Below are positions 32,358 to 42,334 of a DNA stretch of 64,000 nt, one piece after another. Within the stretch, counting starts at the first letter, position 1. Each line of letters opens with the position of its first letter. The stretch spans positions 2,706,001 to 2,770,000 of the forward strand of contig NC_011144.1 of NCBI RefSeq assembly GCF_000017265.1. The letters are read 5' to 3'. The position numbers and the translations under genes were made by a program. The notes under the pieces were generated by a model. It was not told where the DNA came from, did no database searches, and saw nothing but the letters and a program-made list of their open reading frames with translations. This DNA comes from Phenylobacterium zucineum HLK1 (GTDB lineage Bacteria > Pseudomonadota > Alphaproteobacteria > Caulobacterales > Caulobacteraceae).

Positions 32358-32812
32358 CCGGCCAGGCTCCGGCGCCTGACCAGGGCCGTGCGGGTGCAGG
32401 TGCAGACGACCTCATCCCGCTGGTTGAGGGTCTCGTGCGAGAAGACCACGAGACCCGCTTCCGGGCGGGACGCGCTGGGTCGCGTGTCGCTGACGGTGGT
32501 TCGAACCCGCAGGGTGTCGCCGATGAACACCGGCCTCGGCATGCGAACCTGGTCGTAGCCAAGGTTGGCGACGAGGGTTCCGAGCGTGGTCTCGCCGACG
32601 GAGATCCCCACCATGAGGCTGAAGGTGAAGAGGCCATTGACGACGATCCGGCCAAACTCCGTGCCGACGGCGTACTCTGCGTCGAGATGAAGCGGCTGGG
32701 GATTGTGCGTCAGGGCGCTGACCAGCAGGTTGTCCGTCTCGGTGACCGTGCGCCGCACCGGATGCTCGATTGTGAGCCCCACCACCAGATCTTCGAAGTA
32801 GCGGCCGGTCAT
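32354..32812 (-). CDS. MaoC-family dehydratase
   Basis: About 152 residues from the ATG at 32812; a GTG at 32815 is the alternative. It has the hotdog MaoC pattern, TETDNLLVSALTHNPQPLHL and FGRIVVNGLFTFSLMVGISV, with the catalytic Asp replaced by Asn in THNPQPLH, as in mesaconyl-CoA-hydratase-like members. It sits between ivd and the CitE-like gene on minus, so leucine/branched-chain or C5-dicarboxylate acyl-CoA metabolism is likely. Confidence 0.84.
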   Translation of the reverse strand: MTGRYFEDLVVGLTIEHPVRRTVTETDNLLVSALTHNPQPLHLDAEYAVGTEFGRIVVNGLFTFSLMVGISVGETTLGTLVANLGYDQVRMPRPVFIGDTLRVRTTVSDTRPSASRPEAGLVVFSHETLNQRDEVVCTCTRTALVRRRSLAG

Positions 32813-32945
32813 CACGCCCGAGCCCCCGAGCTCGCGAGGCGGACGCCCGCAGGGAGCGGCGGAAGCCGCCCCGCTACGCTCGGGCGTCTCGCGAGCGACG
32901 TGGAGAATGGCCGTCGTCGGGATCGGACAGGCTGATGGACGCGCC

Positions 32946-34094
32946 TCATCCGCCCAACAGCTCCCGCCCGATCAGGAAGCGCCGGATCTCGTTGGTGCCG
33001 GCGCCGATATCGTACAGCTTCGCGTCCCGCAGGAATCGCTCGACCGGATATTCTCGCGTATAGCCCGCGCCGCCCAGGGCCTGGACGGCCTCCAGCGACA
33101 CCTTCACGGCGTTCTCGCTGGCCATGAGGATGGCGCCGGCGGCGTCGAAGCGCGTGGTCATGCCGGCGTCGCACGCCTTGGCCACGGCATAGACGTAGGC
33201 CCGGGCCGAGTTCAGGGCGACGTACATGTCGGCGATCTTGCCCTGCATCAGCTGGAACGAGCCGATGGGCTTGCCGAACTGCTTGCGCTCGCGGACGTAG
33301 GGCAGGACCACGTCCATGCAGGCCTGCATGATGCCCAGCGGGCCCGCCGAAAGCACGGCGCGCTCGTAGTCGAGGCCGCTCATCAGCACGCCGACGCCGC
33401 CGTTCAGCGGCCCCATGACGTTCTCTTCCGGCACCTCGCAGTCCTCGAACACCAGCTCGCCGGTGTCGGACCCGCGCATGCCCATCTTGTCGAGCTTCTG
33501 CGAGACGCGGAAACCCTTGAACTCCTTCTCGATGATGAAGGCGGTGATGCCGCGGCTCGCGGCGTCCGGATCGGTCTTGGCGTAGACGATCAGGGTGTCG
33601 GCGTGCGGCGCGTTGGTGATCCAGAACTTCGTGCCGTTCAGGACGTAGCGGTCGCCCTTCTTCTCGGCCTTCAGCCGCATCGAGACCACGTCCGAGCCCG
33701 ACCCCGCCTCGCTCATGGCCAGGGAGCCCACGTGCTCGCCCGAGATCAGCTTGGGCAGGTAGCGGCGCTTCTGATCGTCGGAGCCCCAGCGGCGAAGCTG
33801 GTTCACGCAGAGGTTCGAGTGGGCGCCGTAGCTCAGGCCGATCGAGGCCGAGGCGCGGGACACCTCCTCCATGGCCACGACATGCTCGAGGTAGCCGAGG
33901 CCCAGGCCACCGAACTCCTCCTCGACGGTGATCCCGTGCAGGCCCAGCTCGCCCATCTGGGGCCAGAGCTGGCGCGGGAATTCGTTGGTCTGGTCGATCT
34001 CGGCCGCGAGTGGCGCGATCCTGTCGGAAGCGAACCGGGCCGTGGTCTCGCGGATCATGTCCGCGGACTCGCCCAGCTGAAACTCAAGCGACAC
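32946..34094 (-). CDS. ivd: Isovaleryl-CoA dehydrogenase-like acyl-CoA dehydrogenase
   Basis: A 382-residue FAD acyl-CoA dehydrogenase from a GTG start. Typical motifs are [35 protein letters not shown] and a C-terminal [19 protein letters not shown]. The catalytic base is Glu244 in [10 protein letters not shown], in the helix-G position used by isovaleryl-CoA dehydrogenases rather than the usual place. It oxidises isovaleryl-CoA to 3-methylcrotonyl-CoA in leucine breakdown. Carboxylase genes are not in the window. It is divergent in function from, but co-oriented with, the Lrp-type gene at 34218-34697. Confidence 0.9.
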   Translation of the reverse strand: MSLEFQLGESADMIRETTARFASDRIAPLAAEIDQTNEFPRQLWPQMGELGLHGITVEEEFGGLGLGYLEHVVAMEEVSRASASIGLSYGAHSNLCVNQLRRWGSDDQKRRYLPKLISGEHVGSLAMSEAGSGSDVVSMRLKAEKKGDRYVLNGTKFWITNAPHADTLIVYAKTDPDAASRGITAFIIEKEFKGFRVSQKLDKMGMRGSDTGELVFEDCEVPEENVMGPLNGGVGVLMSGLDYERAVLSAGPLGIMQACMDVVLPYVRERKQFGKPIGSFQLMQGKIADMYVALNSARAYVYAVAKACDAGMTTRFDAAGAILMASENAVKVSLEAVQALGGAGYTREYPVERFLRDAKLYDIGAGTNEIRRFLIGRELLGG

Positions 34095-34217
34095 GGCCGA
34101 CCTCCCCCATGCAACGACGTTGCGTCGCGCGGTGATGGGATGTCGCCTTGCAGGGCGCCATCAACCCGTCGAAACCGCGATCGGGCGAATTGGCCAATTC
34201 GCGAACCAACGCTCGGC

Positions 34218-34697
34218 TTACCGAAAACGAATTGGCAGAGCCGTGGAGCTCTTGTCGCTCGCCATGGTCATGGTGGAGTTGACCTCCTGGACCGTCGGCA
34301 TGGTGAGCAGGCGACCGAACACGAACTGCCGATAGCTCTCGACGTCGCGGGTGACGATGCGGAGCAGGAAGTCGAAGGGCCCCATCGTCGGGTAGCAGTC
34401 CATGACCTCCGGGATCCGGCAGACCGCCTCCACGAACTCACTGAGGTTGGTGCGGCCGTGGGCCGACAGCCGGACACTCGCGAAGACGACGGTATGGAAG
34501 CCTAGCTTTTCCGCATTCAGGCGGGTCACCTGATCCAGGATGTAGCCTTCCTCCCTCAGGCGGGTCAGGCGCCGCCAGCACGGGGATTGGGACAGGCCGA
34601 CCTTGTCCGCGAGATCCGCGGTCGACATCGGCGGATGCCTCTGGATCACGTCCAGAATGCGCAGGTCCATCTCATCGAGCTCACCCGTCGCGTCCAT
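34218..34697 (-). CDS. Lrp/AsnC-family transcriptional regulator
   Basis: A 159-residue regulator with LDEMDLRILDVIQRHPPMST, SQSPCWRRLTRLREEGYI (HTH) and the RAM domain (VCRIPEVMDCYPTMGPFDFL). It lies 123 bp upstream of ivd in the same direction, so it probably senses leucine or another branched-chain amino acid and controls the acyl-CoA genes. Confidence 0.9.
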   Translation of the reverse strand: MDATGELDEMDLRILDVIQRHPPMSTADLADKVGLSQSPCWRRLTRLREEGYILDQVTRLNAEKLGFHTVVFASVRLSAHGRTNLSEFVEAVCRIPEVMDCYPTMGPFDFLLRIVTRDVESYRQFVFGRLLTMPTVQEVNSTMTMASDKSSTALPIRFR

Positions 34698-34913
34698 GCT
34701 CCTGACCCCCGTCGTTCAGCAAGGCAGTCGTCAGGCGCAGGCGCCGGGAGCCTGGCGGTCCCAGCGACGCCGACCGCTGTTCGGACACGCAGAGGCGAGC
34801 GGCGCCACAGGGGAACGCAAGCGGGGCTGCCTGAAAAAATAACGGGGCTCGTCGCTAGCTAAGGGCCTTGGGCCCCGCTCGCTTCATATCGCGCCCGAGC
34901 GGCGAGCCCTGTG

Positions 34914-34942
34914 GCCGGGGCGGAGCAACGCCCCGCCCCGGC
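34914..34942 (-). terminator. GC-rich hairpin after TonB receptor gene
   Basis: GCCGGGGCGGAGC pairs with the following GC-rich arm at 12 of 13 positions across a 3-base loop. It starts 13 bp after the receptor stop codon on minus. There is no clear U-tract, so termination is inferred from position and stability. Confidence 0.6.
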
Positions 34943-34954
34943 TCAAGGTGTCGA

Positions 34955-37150
34955 TCAGTTCTGCCAGGACAGCTTCACGCCGAAGGTGCGCGGCGCACTG
35001 TACTGTTCGCTCCAGCCGGCGCTCGTGAAGAGGGCCTGGGTGCGATGCAGTTCGTTGAACAGGTTCTTGCCCCAGACCGCGATCCGGAAATTCTCACCGA
35101 GGTTCAGCCCAGCTTCACCGTTCACGGTGGTGTAGCCGCCCTCGCGAGCTTCCGGCGGATTGCGGACGATGTCGAAGGCGACGCGGCTCTGATAGGCGGC
35201 CGAGAGGGAGATGTCCGCTTCCGCGTCGTCGGTCACGGTCCAGGCGTATTTCACCGAACCGTTGAGCGTGAACTCGGGGGCGTTCGGCAGTCGGCTGCCC
35301 TTCGCCACGCCAGGCACGATGGACCTCGTGATCTCCGTGTCGATGTAGCCGGCGCCCACGCGCAGATCGAGGCCGGCCACAGGTCTCCAGGTCACGTCGC
35401 CCTCGACACCACGAACCCGGGCGTCGCCCACGTTGGTGATGCCGAACAGGACACCCACCGGAGAGTCGAAGAGCGGCCCGTAGAACTGCGAGTCCTCGTA
35501 GTCGTAGTTGAACGCCGAGGCGTTGACCTGAAGGTTCGGAAGGACCCGGCTCTTCACGCCCACCTCGTAGGCGGTGAGCTTTTCATCGTCGAAGGGCGTC
35601 AGGGCCGAGGGATCGAACGTCAGCTGCCCCTGGAAACCGCCCGATTTGAAGCCGCGGCTGACGCTCGCATAGAGCAGGGTGTCATCCAGAAGCTTGTAGT
35701 TGACGCCGAGCTTCCCCGAGACGTTCGAGGTCCGGAAGAAGTTCTCGACGGGCGCGAAGACATCCACTTCCCCGCCGCCGGTCGGCCCCAGGAAGGTTGT
35801 CGCATCATCGAGCCTCTTGCGCTCCTTCGTGTAGCGGATGCCGCTCACCAGGGTCAGCTTCGGGACGATCTCCCACTCGCCGTGCAGGAAGACCGCATAG
35901 GCCTTGGTGCGCTGGTGGTAGCGGTTGCCGATCGTCGAGATGCCGCTCAGGCCAAGCAGCGGAAGCAGATCGGGCGCGTCATAGCTGTCCTGGGTGGCGA
36001 CGGTGTCTCGCGAGTAGTAGGCGCCGCCGATCAGGGTCAGCGCCTCTCGCGAATAGGCGAGCCGCAGCTCCTGCGAGGTCTGATTGATGCGGTTGCGGAA
36101 GGTGCTGTCGAGCTGCCGCAGCCGCGTCCCGTCCTGGTCGCCGACGTCCACGCGAGTGAAGCGCTCGTAGGCCGAAATCGACGTGAGGGTCAGGCCTTCC
36201 GCCAGGGCCCAGTCCACCGTCAGCGAAACCCCGGCCGATTTCAGATCGACCTCGGGATTGTTGCTGGCGCCGGCGATCCGGGGCCGCCCGGCGAAGGCGT
36301 CCTCGTCGGTCGTCAGCACATTGTCGACCTTGTACAGCGACTGGTCCGAACGGTCGTAACCGGCGTGCGCGCTGAGCAGAGCGGTCACCGCCTCTGACGG
36401 GGTCCATTCCAGATGCAGGCGCGCCGCGGTTCGGTCGATCCTGCCGTTGCGCTCGCCCGTCACGTAGTTGCGCTGCCAGCCTGAGGCCTGCTGCTCGGTG
36501 GTGAAGGCGAAGCGGCCAGCCAGGGTGGGCGCGAGGGGGCCGCCGACGGCTCCGTTCAGCAGCCAGCTGTCGTAGGTCCCGTAGCCGACCTGAAACTCGG
36601 CGTCGGCGGCCTCGGTCGGTCGCTTGCTGATGATGTTGATGGCGCCGGCCGTGGTGTTGCGGCCGTAGAGATCGCCTTGCGGCCCCTTCAGCACCTCAAC
36701 CCGATCGACATCGAAGAGGCCGAACGAAAGCATCGCCGGCGAGACGAGGTACACGTTGTCGACGTAGACGCCCGCGGCGGGATTGTTGTTCGAGGCGTAG
36801 TCGTTCAGGCCGATGCCGCGGATCGTCACGTTCGGCACGCTGCCGCCGAGCGTGTTCTTGATCTGCACATTCGTCGTCTGGGTCGCCAGATCGACCACCT
36901 GTCTCACGCCAGCGGCTTCCAGTTCGCCGCCCGAGACCACATTCATCGCGATGCCGACGTCATTACCGCGCTGCACGCGCCGTTGCGCGGTGACGACGAC
37001 CACGTCGAGGGCGGTCTCGCTGGCGGCGGCGTTCGCCTCCGTCTGGGCCGCGGCTCCTGTGGCGGGAGCCTGCGCCTGGACCGCCGCAGGCAAGCAGGCG
37101 GCGGCGGTCGCCAGCAGCAGCAGGCGCCCCTTAGAAACGACGTTGCTCAT
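34955..37150 (-). CDS. TonB-dependent receptor, substrate probably of racemase module
   Basis: A 731-residue outer-membrane receptor with a signal peptide (LLATAAACLPAAVQAQ). The plug contains TIRGIGLNDYASNNNPAAGV, VDRVEVLKGPQGDLYGRNTT and GAINIISKRP. The barrel ends in FGVKLSWQN with a near-terminal Trp. It has no STN domain, so it is a pure transporter. It follows the racemase gene by 30 bp on minus and is probably in one operon with it. Import of a hydantoin, amino-acid derivative or plant-type compound is inferred. Confidence 0.9.
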   Translation of the reverse strand: MSNVVSKGRLLLLATAAACLPAAVQAQAPATGAAAQTEANAAASETALDVVVVTAQRRVQRGNDVGIAMNVVSGGELEAAGVRQVVDLATQTTNVQIKNTLGGSVPNVTIRGIGLNDYASNNNPAAGVYVDNVYLVSPAMLSFGLFDVDRVEVLKGPQGDLYGRNTTAGAINIISKRPTEAADAEFQVGYGTYDSWLLNGAVGGPLAPTLAGRFAFTTEQQASGWQRNYVTGERNGRIDRTAARLHLEWTPSEAVTALLSAHAGYDRSDQSLYKVDNVLTTDEDAFAGRPRIAGASNNPEVDLKSAGVSLTVDWALAEGLTLTSISAYERFTRVDVGDQDGTRLRQLDSTFRNRINQTSQELRLAYSREALTLIGGAYYSRDTVATQDSYDAPDLLPLLGLSGISTIGNRYHQRTKAYAVFLHGEWEIVPKLTLVSGIRYTKERKRLDDATTFLGPTGGGEVDVFAPVENFFRTSNVSGKLGVNYKLLDDTLLYASVSRGFKSGGFQGQLTFDPSALTPFDDEKLTAYEVGVKSRVLPNLQVNASAFNYDYEDSQFYGPLFDSPVGVLFGITNVGDARVRGVEGDVTWRPVAGLDLRVGAGYIDTEITRSIVPGVAKGSRLPNAPEFTLNGSVKYAWTVTDDAEADISLSAAYQSRVAFDIVRNPPEAREGGYTTVNGEAGLNLGENFRIAVWGKNLFNELHRTQALFTSAGWSEQYSAPRTFGVKLSWQN

Positions 37151-37180
37151 GATTGAAGTCCCCTCCCCGAGAAGATCCGC

Positions 37181-37924
37181 TCAGACGGCGGTCCTTGGAA
37201 TGTTGAAGCCGATGATCTCTTTGGCTCTGGGTGTGGCGTAGGTGCGCTTGCTGTGGCGAAGCCCGGCCTTGGCCACGGCCTCGGCGACACAGACGGTCGC
37301 TGGAATGGGGTCGATCACCGGGATGTCATGGCCGGCGCTCTGCAGATGCTCTTCGATCGCCGCAGCGCAGCCGAGGAAGCCCGTGCAGCCCAGCACGATC
37401 ACGTCGGCGCCGTCGCGCTCCACCGCCTGCAGGGCCGAGTTCGCCAGGGCGCTCTGGACTTCGGCGAACCGCTGTTCGAGCTCCAGCACGGGGATATCGA
37501 CCACCAGGATGGAAGCCAGCTTCTCGTAGACGCCGTAGACGCGCGCGAGATTGGCCAGCATCGGCTTCACCGAGTTCAGGACGGTGACGACGCTGAACTT
37601 CTGACCGAGCATGGCGGCCAGATGCATCGAGGTTTCCGAGGGACCGAGGACCGGGATCTTCACCACCTCACGGGCGGCCTTCAGCCCCGGGTCACCCATG
37701 CAGTCGATGATGATCGCGTCAGCGCCCGCCTGTTCGGCCTCGATCGCTCTGACGATCGTGTCCGGAACCGCCAGCGCTTCATCGAACTCGCTTTCGATCG
37801 AGGACGGGCCGCGGTCGAGCAGCGAGTGGGTGAACGAGAGCGACGGGCTCTCCAGATGCGCGATTTCCTTCAGGTCCCGAATGCCCCTCGTCGTGACGGG
37901 CGTGATGAGGTGGATCGTCGTCAT
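37181..37924 (-). CDS. Hydantoin/aspartate-glutamate racemase family protein
   Basis: A 247-residue two-domain racemase. The two catalytic Cys are visible in AIIIDCMGDPG and VIVLGCTGFLG, and PVLGPSETSMHLAAML marks the domain hinge. HyuE-type enzymes racemise 5-substituted hydantoins. Genes for a hydantoinase/oxoprolinase-like protein and DUF917 lie in the divergent operon, which supports that assignment over glutamate racemase. It leads the minus-strand operon with the TonB receptor. Confidence 0.86.
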   Translation of the reverse strand: MTTIHLITPVTTRGIRDLKEIAHLESPSLSFTHSLLDRGPSSIESEFDEALAVPDTIVRAIEAEQAGADAIIIDCMGDPGLKAAREVVKIPVLGPSETSMHLAAMLGQKFSVVTVLNSVKPMLANLARVYGVYEKLASILVVDIPVLELEQRFAEVQSALANSALQAVERDGADVIVLGCTGFLGCAAAIEEHLQSAGHDIPVIDPIPATVCVAEAVAKAGLRHSKRTYATPRAKEIIGFNIPRTAV

Positions 37925-38141
37925 GGCCGCGCTCGCATCTGCCGGTCTGTTGTGCGGACAGTTGGCGGGCGGACGGCCGACAGAACAACATTCGCATTAG
38001 GGAGAGGCCCAACCCTGCTTAGTAGCTACGGCCTGTCGCAGAATATTCACAACTACCAATACGAGTAGTACTGGTTGGCGCCACGCGGGACGTCCGGCAT
38101 GGCTGGAGGCGCGACATGAGCGCAGGCCCGAGGAGCGCGCA
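37925..38141. promoter_or_regulatory. Divergent promoter region with AGTAG motifs
   Basis: The 217-bp gap between the racemase and the LuxR-type regulator gene contains TTAGTAG at 38019-38025 and AGTAG at 38064-38068, near an AT-rich stretch (AGAATATTCACAACTACCAA). A further TTAGTAG occurs at 40642-40648, before the hydantoinase-like gene. The motif may be the regulator's target. Confidence 0.35.
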
Positions 38142-40631
38142 GTGCGAACCATGACCGATGCCGAGGCTGGCGCGCGCAAGGCTGCGTCGCTTGCAGGCCC
38201 CCTCAGCAGCACCCCTGGCATCGTCGTTCTCTGCGCGCCGCCCGGCTTCGGCAAGTCAGAGGTGCTCACGCGGGCTCAGGGACTGATCCAGAACACGCCA
38301 TCGGCGTCGATCCGTCGTTTCGACCGTGCGCAGCATCGCCTCGCCCCAGACGCGGCCGCCGAAGCCATCCTGCAGGCCGGCGCCGATCAGCTGATCATCG
38401 TCGATGGTCTGCAGGGCGCGGATCGCGGCGCAATTTCAGAGGCGCTGTCGGTCCGCTTCCCGTCCCAGGACGCGCCGCGACTGTGGTTGTCCATCCACCA
38501 TCTGAAAGACCTGGCGCTGGCGCGGCTGGTCGCTGATGGCGCGGCGACGATCATCGACTGGCGCAGCCTGAAGCTCAGCGACGGCGAGCTTCGCCTCCGG
38601 CTGGCCCGCGTCCCGCCGCGGTTCAAGCGTGTGGTCGGAGACCTCGGCCGCGCCTGGCCTGCCGCCTGCTCCCTCCTTAGCAGGTGGGCGCAGCAGGCGC
38701 CGCCCGACGAGGCGGACTGGGAGGTCCCGGCTATCCTCGCGGCCTCAGGCCTTGATGGATACATCGAACAGGAAATCGCCCCGGTGCTCTCAAGCGAGGA
38801 GCTTGAGGCCCTGATCCATGCGAGCATCACCGAGACCATCGAGGTCGACGCCGACCGGCGAGGTGTGACGCGATCGCACGAACAGCAGGCCATCATGCGT
38901 GCAAGTTCAAAGATCGCCGGGCTGATCGAGCGCCAGGGCAGCAAGCTGATCGTCCAGCCCGCGCTGCGTCACTGGCTGACGACGCGCTTCGAAGAACTTC
39001 CCAGCCATCGACAGGTCGAGTCCCTCGCGCACGCCGCGCGCGAGTTCGAGGGTCGGGGCGACCTGGTCGTCGCGGCGCGTCTGTTTCGCAGCGCCGGTCG
39101 CGAGGCGGAGATCGAACGGCTCATCGCCGACCGAGGCTCCCTGCTGATCTGGATGACGCACGGCTTCCCGGCGATCCGCGAACTTGTCGATCAGGCGGGC
39201 GATATTCTCCTCTCGCGGTCGCCCATCCTGCAGCTGATGCGCTGCATCGTCCTCATGAAGACGGGCCGGATCTCCGAAGCCCAGGAGCTGTTCGCAACGA
39301 TAGACGCCGACGCCTGCGCCCAGACGCCCAGTCTGGAGCGCGATCATGAAGTCGTGCGGATCACGCTCCTGACCTATGGGTGCGTCCTGCAGCGCGACAC
39401 CGACCTCGATCGCTTCCACGCCATCGTCGCCCGGTCGGTCGACGAGCCGGACTGGAAATCGCTCCTCTCCACCCTCGCCTGCATTCTGCACACGCAGCGG
39501 GCGCGCTTCGATTCCGCCCTGGCCAATCTCATCGACGCCCGGGTGCACGCCCGAAGCGCGGACTCCCGGTACAACCTGTTGTTTCTGTCCCTCCACGAGG
39601 CGAACATTCACCTCGCCCAGGGCGACCTCAAGAAGGCGCGAGCGGCTCTCAATGACGCCCGGCGCCGGTGGCGGCAGGAGTTCCCCGAAGACCGCGGCGC
39701 CGAGACCGTCATGTCAGCGCTCGCCGCCTCACTGGAGTACGAGCTGGGCCAGCTCTCAAGCGCGCGCGCGTCGGTGCGGAAGTCGGCCTACCGCATGCCG
39801 GACTCCGAAGCCTGGTTCGATGTCTACGCCGCCGCCTACGAGCCCATGGCGCGACTGATCGCCGTGGACCATGGCCTGGGGCCCGCGATCGAAGCCCTGG
39901 CGGATCAGAGACGCAGGCTGATCGCTCAGGGTCTGCCCCGGGTCGCGGCCCTGCTGCAGAACCTCGCCATCATCCTCGCCGGCGAGGCGTGGCTCCGCAC
40001 GGGAAGCGCCCCGCCAGATCCCCCCGGGGATCTCGCGCCCCTGGACGTCGCTCCGAGCTGGCAGGAAGAGGAAGCCCATCACCTCGCCAGAGCCTGGCTT
40101 CGATGGCGGCAGGGTGACGCCGCCGCAGCGGTGCGCGGCCTGCGCGAGGTTTCCGAGAGTAGCGAAAGCCGCAGGCTCGCCCGCTCCACCCTGCGCTACC
40201 AGCTCGCGCTCGCGGCCTTCGCTGCGCACGAGAGCAATCCGGACGCCGATGCGGAACTGCGCCGGGCCATCGTCCTGGCGGCGGACCTGGGTGCGCGGCA
40301 GGCCGTACAGCATGTCATGAGCCCTGTCGTCGCCCGCGCGGTCGCCCGGCTCGGAGAGGCCGCGCCTGCGCGCTCAGACCTGAAGCGCTTTATCAGCACG
40401 TTGCAGAGCTCAAGTCGCGCGGCGGAGGGCTCGAAACATCCCCTGCTCTCGGCGCGCGAGATCGACGTTCTCAAGGCCCTTTCCGAGGGCGGAAGCGACA
40501 AGGTCATCGGACGCATGCTCGACATGAGCGAGCACGGGGTCCGCTTCCATCTGAAGAGCATCTATCGAAAGCTCAGCGTCCACGACCGGCTCGCCGCCGT
40601 TCACCGGGCGAAGGAGCTGAGCGCCATCTGA
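38142..40631 (+). CDS. MalT-like ATP-dependent LuxR-family regulator
   Basis: An 829-residue large regulator. A GTG start follows GAGGAG, with an ATG 9 bp later as the alternative. The N-terminal STAND-type ATPase has Walker A APPGFGKSEVLTRA. A central alpha-helical TPR-like region follows, and the C-terminal LuxR HTH is LLSAREIDVLKALSEGGSDK, then VRFHLKSIYRKLSVHDRLAA. Proteins of this kind bind an inducer and activate transport and catabolic genes. It lies between the racemase/receptor operon and the hydantoinase/DUF917 operon, so it probably controls both. Confidence 0.88.
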   Translation: MRTMTDAEAGARKAASLAGPLSSTPGIVVLCAPPGFGKSEVLTRAQGLIQNTPSASIRRFDRAQHRLAPDAAAEAILQAGADQLIIVDGLQGADRGAISEALSVRFPSQDAPRLWLSIHHLKDLALARLVADGAATIIDWRSLKLSDGELRLRLARVPPRFKRVVGDLGRAWPAACSLLSRWAQQAPPDEADWEVPAILAASGLDGYIEQEIAPVLSSEELEALIHASITETIEVDADRRGVTRSHEQQAIMRASSKIAGLIERQGSKLIVQPALRHWLTTRFEELPSHRQVESLAHAAREFEGRGDLVVAARLFRSAGREAEIERLIADRGSLLIWMTHGFPAIRELVDQAGDILLSRSPILQLMRCIVLMKTGRISEAQELFATIDADACAQTPSLERDHEVVRITLLTYGCVLQRDTDLDRFHAIVARSVDEPDWKSLLSTLACILHTQRARFDSALANLIDARVHARSADSRYNLLFLSLHEANIHLAQGDLKKARAALNDARRRWRQEFPEDRGAETVMSALAASLEYELGQLSSARASVRKSAYRMPDSEAWFDVYAAAYEPMARLIAVDHGLGPAIEALADQRRRLIAQGLPRVAALLQNLAIILAGEAWLRTGSAPPDPPGDLAPLDVAPSWQEEEAHHLARAWLRWRQGDAAAAVRGLREVSESSESRRLARSTLRYQLALAAFAAHESNPDADAELRRAIVLAADLGARQAVQHVMSPVVARAVARLGEAAPARSDLKRFISTLQSSSRAAEGSKHPLLSAREIDVLKALSEGGSDKVIGRMLDMSEHGVRFHLKSIYRKLSVHDRLAAVHRAKELSAI

Positions 40632-40771
40632 GCTACGCATTTTAGTAGTCTCTGCGCATGCGGCGCACCTCAGCGACTACCAGGTAGATCCATCCCCCTC
40701 CTAAGCGCTGTCGTTGCCCCTCCCCGACGCTTCGTCGCACGACTTGCCGCCTGCAGAGGATTGGGAAAGTC

Positions 40772-42334
40772 ATGCGAATTGGGGTGGATGTCGGCGGCAC
40801 CAACACGGACGCCGCATTGATCCGGGGCCGGGAGGTGGTCGCGGCGGTGAAGCGCCCGACGACCGCCGACGTGAAATCAGGGATCATCGCCGCGATCGAG
40901 GCGCTGATCTTGGAGGCTGAGGTGAATGCCGAGGCCATCCGGGCCGTGATGATCGGCACCACGCACTTCACCAACGCCTTCGTGCAGCGGCGCGAGCTCA
41001 CCAGGGTTTTCGCCCTGCGGATCGGCGCGCCCGCCTCGCGTGGCGTACCGCCATTCTCGGGATGGCCTGAGGACGTCCGCGCCGTCGTTCATGGCGACAG
41101 CCTTATGGTTCCCGGCGGCTTCAATTTTGACGGCGGTCGCATCTCGGCCTTCGATGCCGAGGCCGTGGCCGGCGCCGCCCGCCAGGCGGTCGCGGCTGGA
41201 ATCTCGCAGATCGCGGTGTCCTGCATCTTCAGCCAGCTGAACGCAGAACAGGAAGCCGAAGCCGCCGAGATCATCTCACGCGTAGCGCCGGGCGTGGGCG
41301 TCACCCTCTCCTCAGAGCTCGGACGCGCCGGGCTTCTCGAGCGCGAAAACGCCGCCATCATGAACGCCAGCCTCCGTCCGCTTGCCGCGAAGGTCGCGCG
41401 CGCGTTCGGCGACGCCCTTATCGGGCTGAAGCTGACCTGTCCCTGGTACGTCAGCCAGAACGACGGCACGCTGATGAGCGCCGATCAGCTCCGGCGCCAT
41501 CCCGTGCTGACCTTCGCCGCAGGTCCGACGAACAGCCTTCGCGGCGCGGCCTGGCTCACGGGCCAGGCGAGCGCGGTGGTGATCGATATCGGCGGCACGA
41601 CGACCGACGTCGGCGTGCTCGCCAACGGATTTCCGCGTCAGTCCTCGGTGCACGTCGATGTTGGCGGCGTCCGCACGAACTTCCGCATGCCTGACATCCT
41701 CTCGACAGGCCTGGGCGGCGGCAGCCTGGTGGTCCGCGACGGCGATCGTGTCTCGGTTGGCCCACGTTCCGTGGGCTACGCCCTCCGCCAGAAGGCGCTC
41801 ATCTTCGGGGGCGACACCCTGACGACCAGCGACATCGCGGTCGCTTCCGGCTGGGCGGACTTCGGGGACAAGGCGCGGGTGGCCGGCATAGACGAGCCCC
41901 TGAAGGCGGCGGCGCGCCAGGAAATCGACCGCCTGATCGCCGAGGCCGTGGACCGCATCAAGACGGCCCCGGAAGACATGCCTGCGATCCTTGTGGGAGG
42001 CGGCGGCATCCTCGTGCGCGAAGCGCCGCCCGGCATTTCCGAACTCTTCCGTCCCGCGCACGCCGAAGTCGCCAACGCAATCGGCGCTGCGATCGGCCAG
42101 GTCAGCGGGGAAGTCGATCGCATCTACTCCGTGAACTCGCCGGCCGACCGAGAGGCGGCGCTCGCAGACGCTCAGACGCTCGCCCGGCAGAAGGTGCTCG
42201 AAGCCGGCGGGACCGAAGAGGGCCTCGAGATCGTCGATCTGGAAGCCAACCCCATTCAATACCTGCCCGGAGGGGCGACCCGGGTCATCTGCCGAGCAGT
42301 GAGTGATCTGGCGGCGACGGAGGCTCACCAATGA
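40772..42334 (+). CDS. Hydantoinase/oxoprolinase family protein (HyuA-like)
   Basis: A 520-residue actin-fold protein. Two phosphate loops are visible, MRIGVDVGGTNTDAALIRG and VVIDIGGTTTDVGVLANG, along with IGTTHFTNAFVQR. It is shorter than full hydantoinase A and matches the stand-alone HyuA_N plus hydantoinase_A form. It has an AGAGGA ribosome site. It is coupled to the DUF917 gene by an ATGA overlap, a pairing widely seen. Members hydrolyse hydantoins or oxoproline with ATP; the substrate here is unknown. Confidence 0.88.
   Translation: MRIGVDVGGTNTDAALIRGREVVAAVKRPTTADVKSGIIAAIEALILEAEVNAEAIRAVMIGTTHFTNAFVQRRELTRVFALRIGAPASRGVPPFSGWPEDVRAVVHGDSLMVPGGFNFDGGRISAFDAEAVAGAARQAVAAGISQIAVSCIFSQLNAEQEAEAAEIISRVAPGVGVTLSSELGRAGLLERENAAIMNASLRPLAAKVARAFGDALIGLKLTCPWYVSQNDGTLMSADQLRRHPVLTFAAGPTNSLRGAAWLTGQASAVVIDIGGTTTDVGVLANGFPRQSSVHVDVGGVRTNFRMPDILSTGLGGGSLVVRDGDRVSVGPRSVGYALRQKALIFGGDTLTTSDIAVASGWADFGDKARVAGIDEPLKAAARQEIDRLIAEAVDRIKTAPEDMPAILVGGGGILVREAPPGISELFRPAHAEVANAIGAAIGQVSGEVDRIYSVNSPADREAALADAQTLARQKVLEAGGTEEGLEIVDLEANPIQYLPGGATRVICRAVSDLAATEAHQ

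Noticed and set aside
32907..34505. A 532-codon plus frame
   Set aside because: Antisense shadow of isovaleryl-CoA dehydrogenase, which has all expected motifs.
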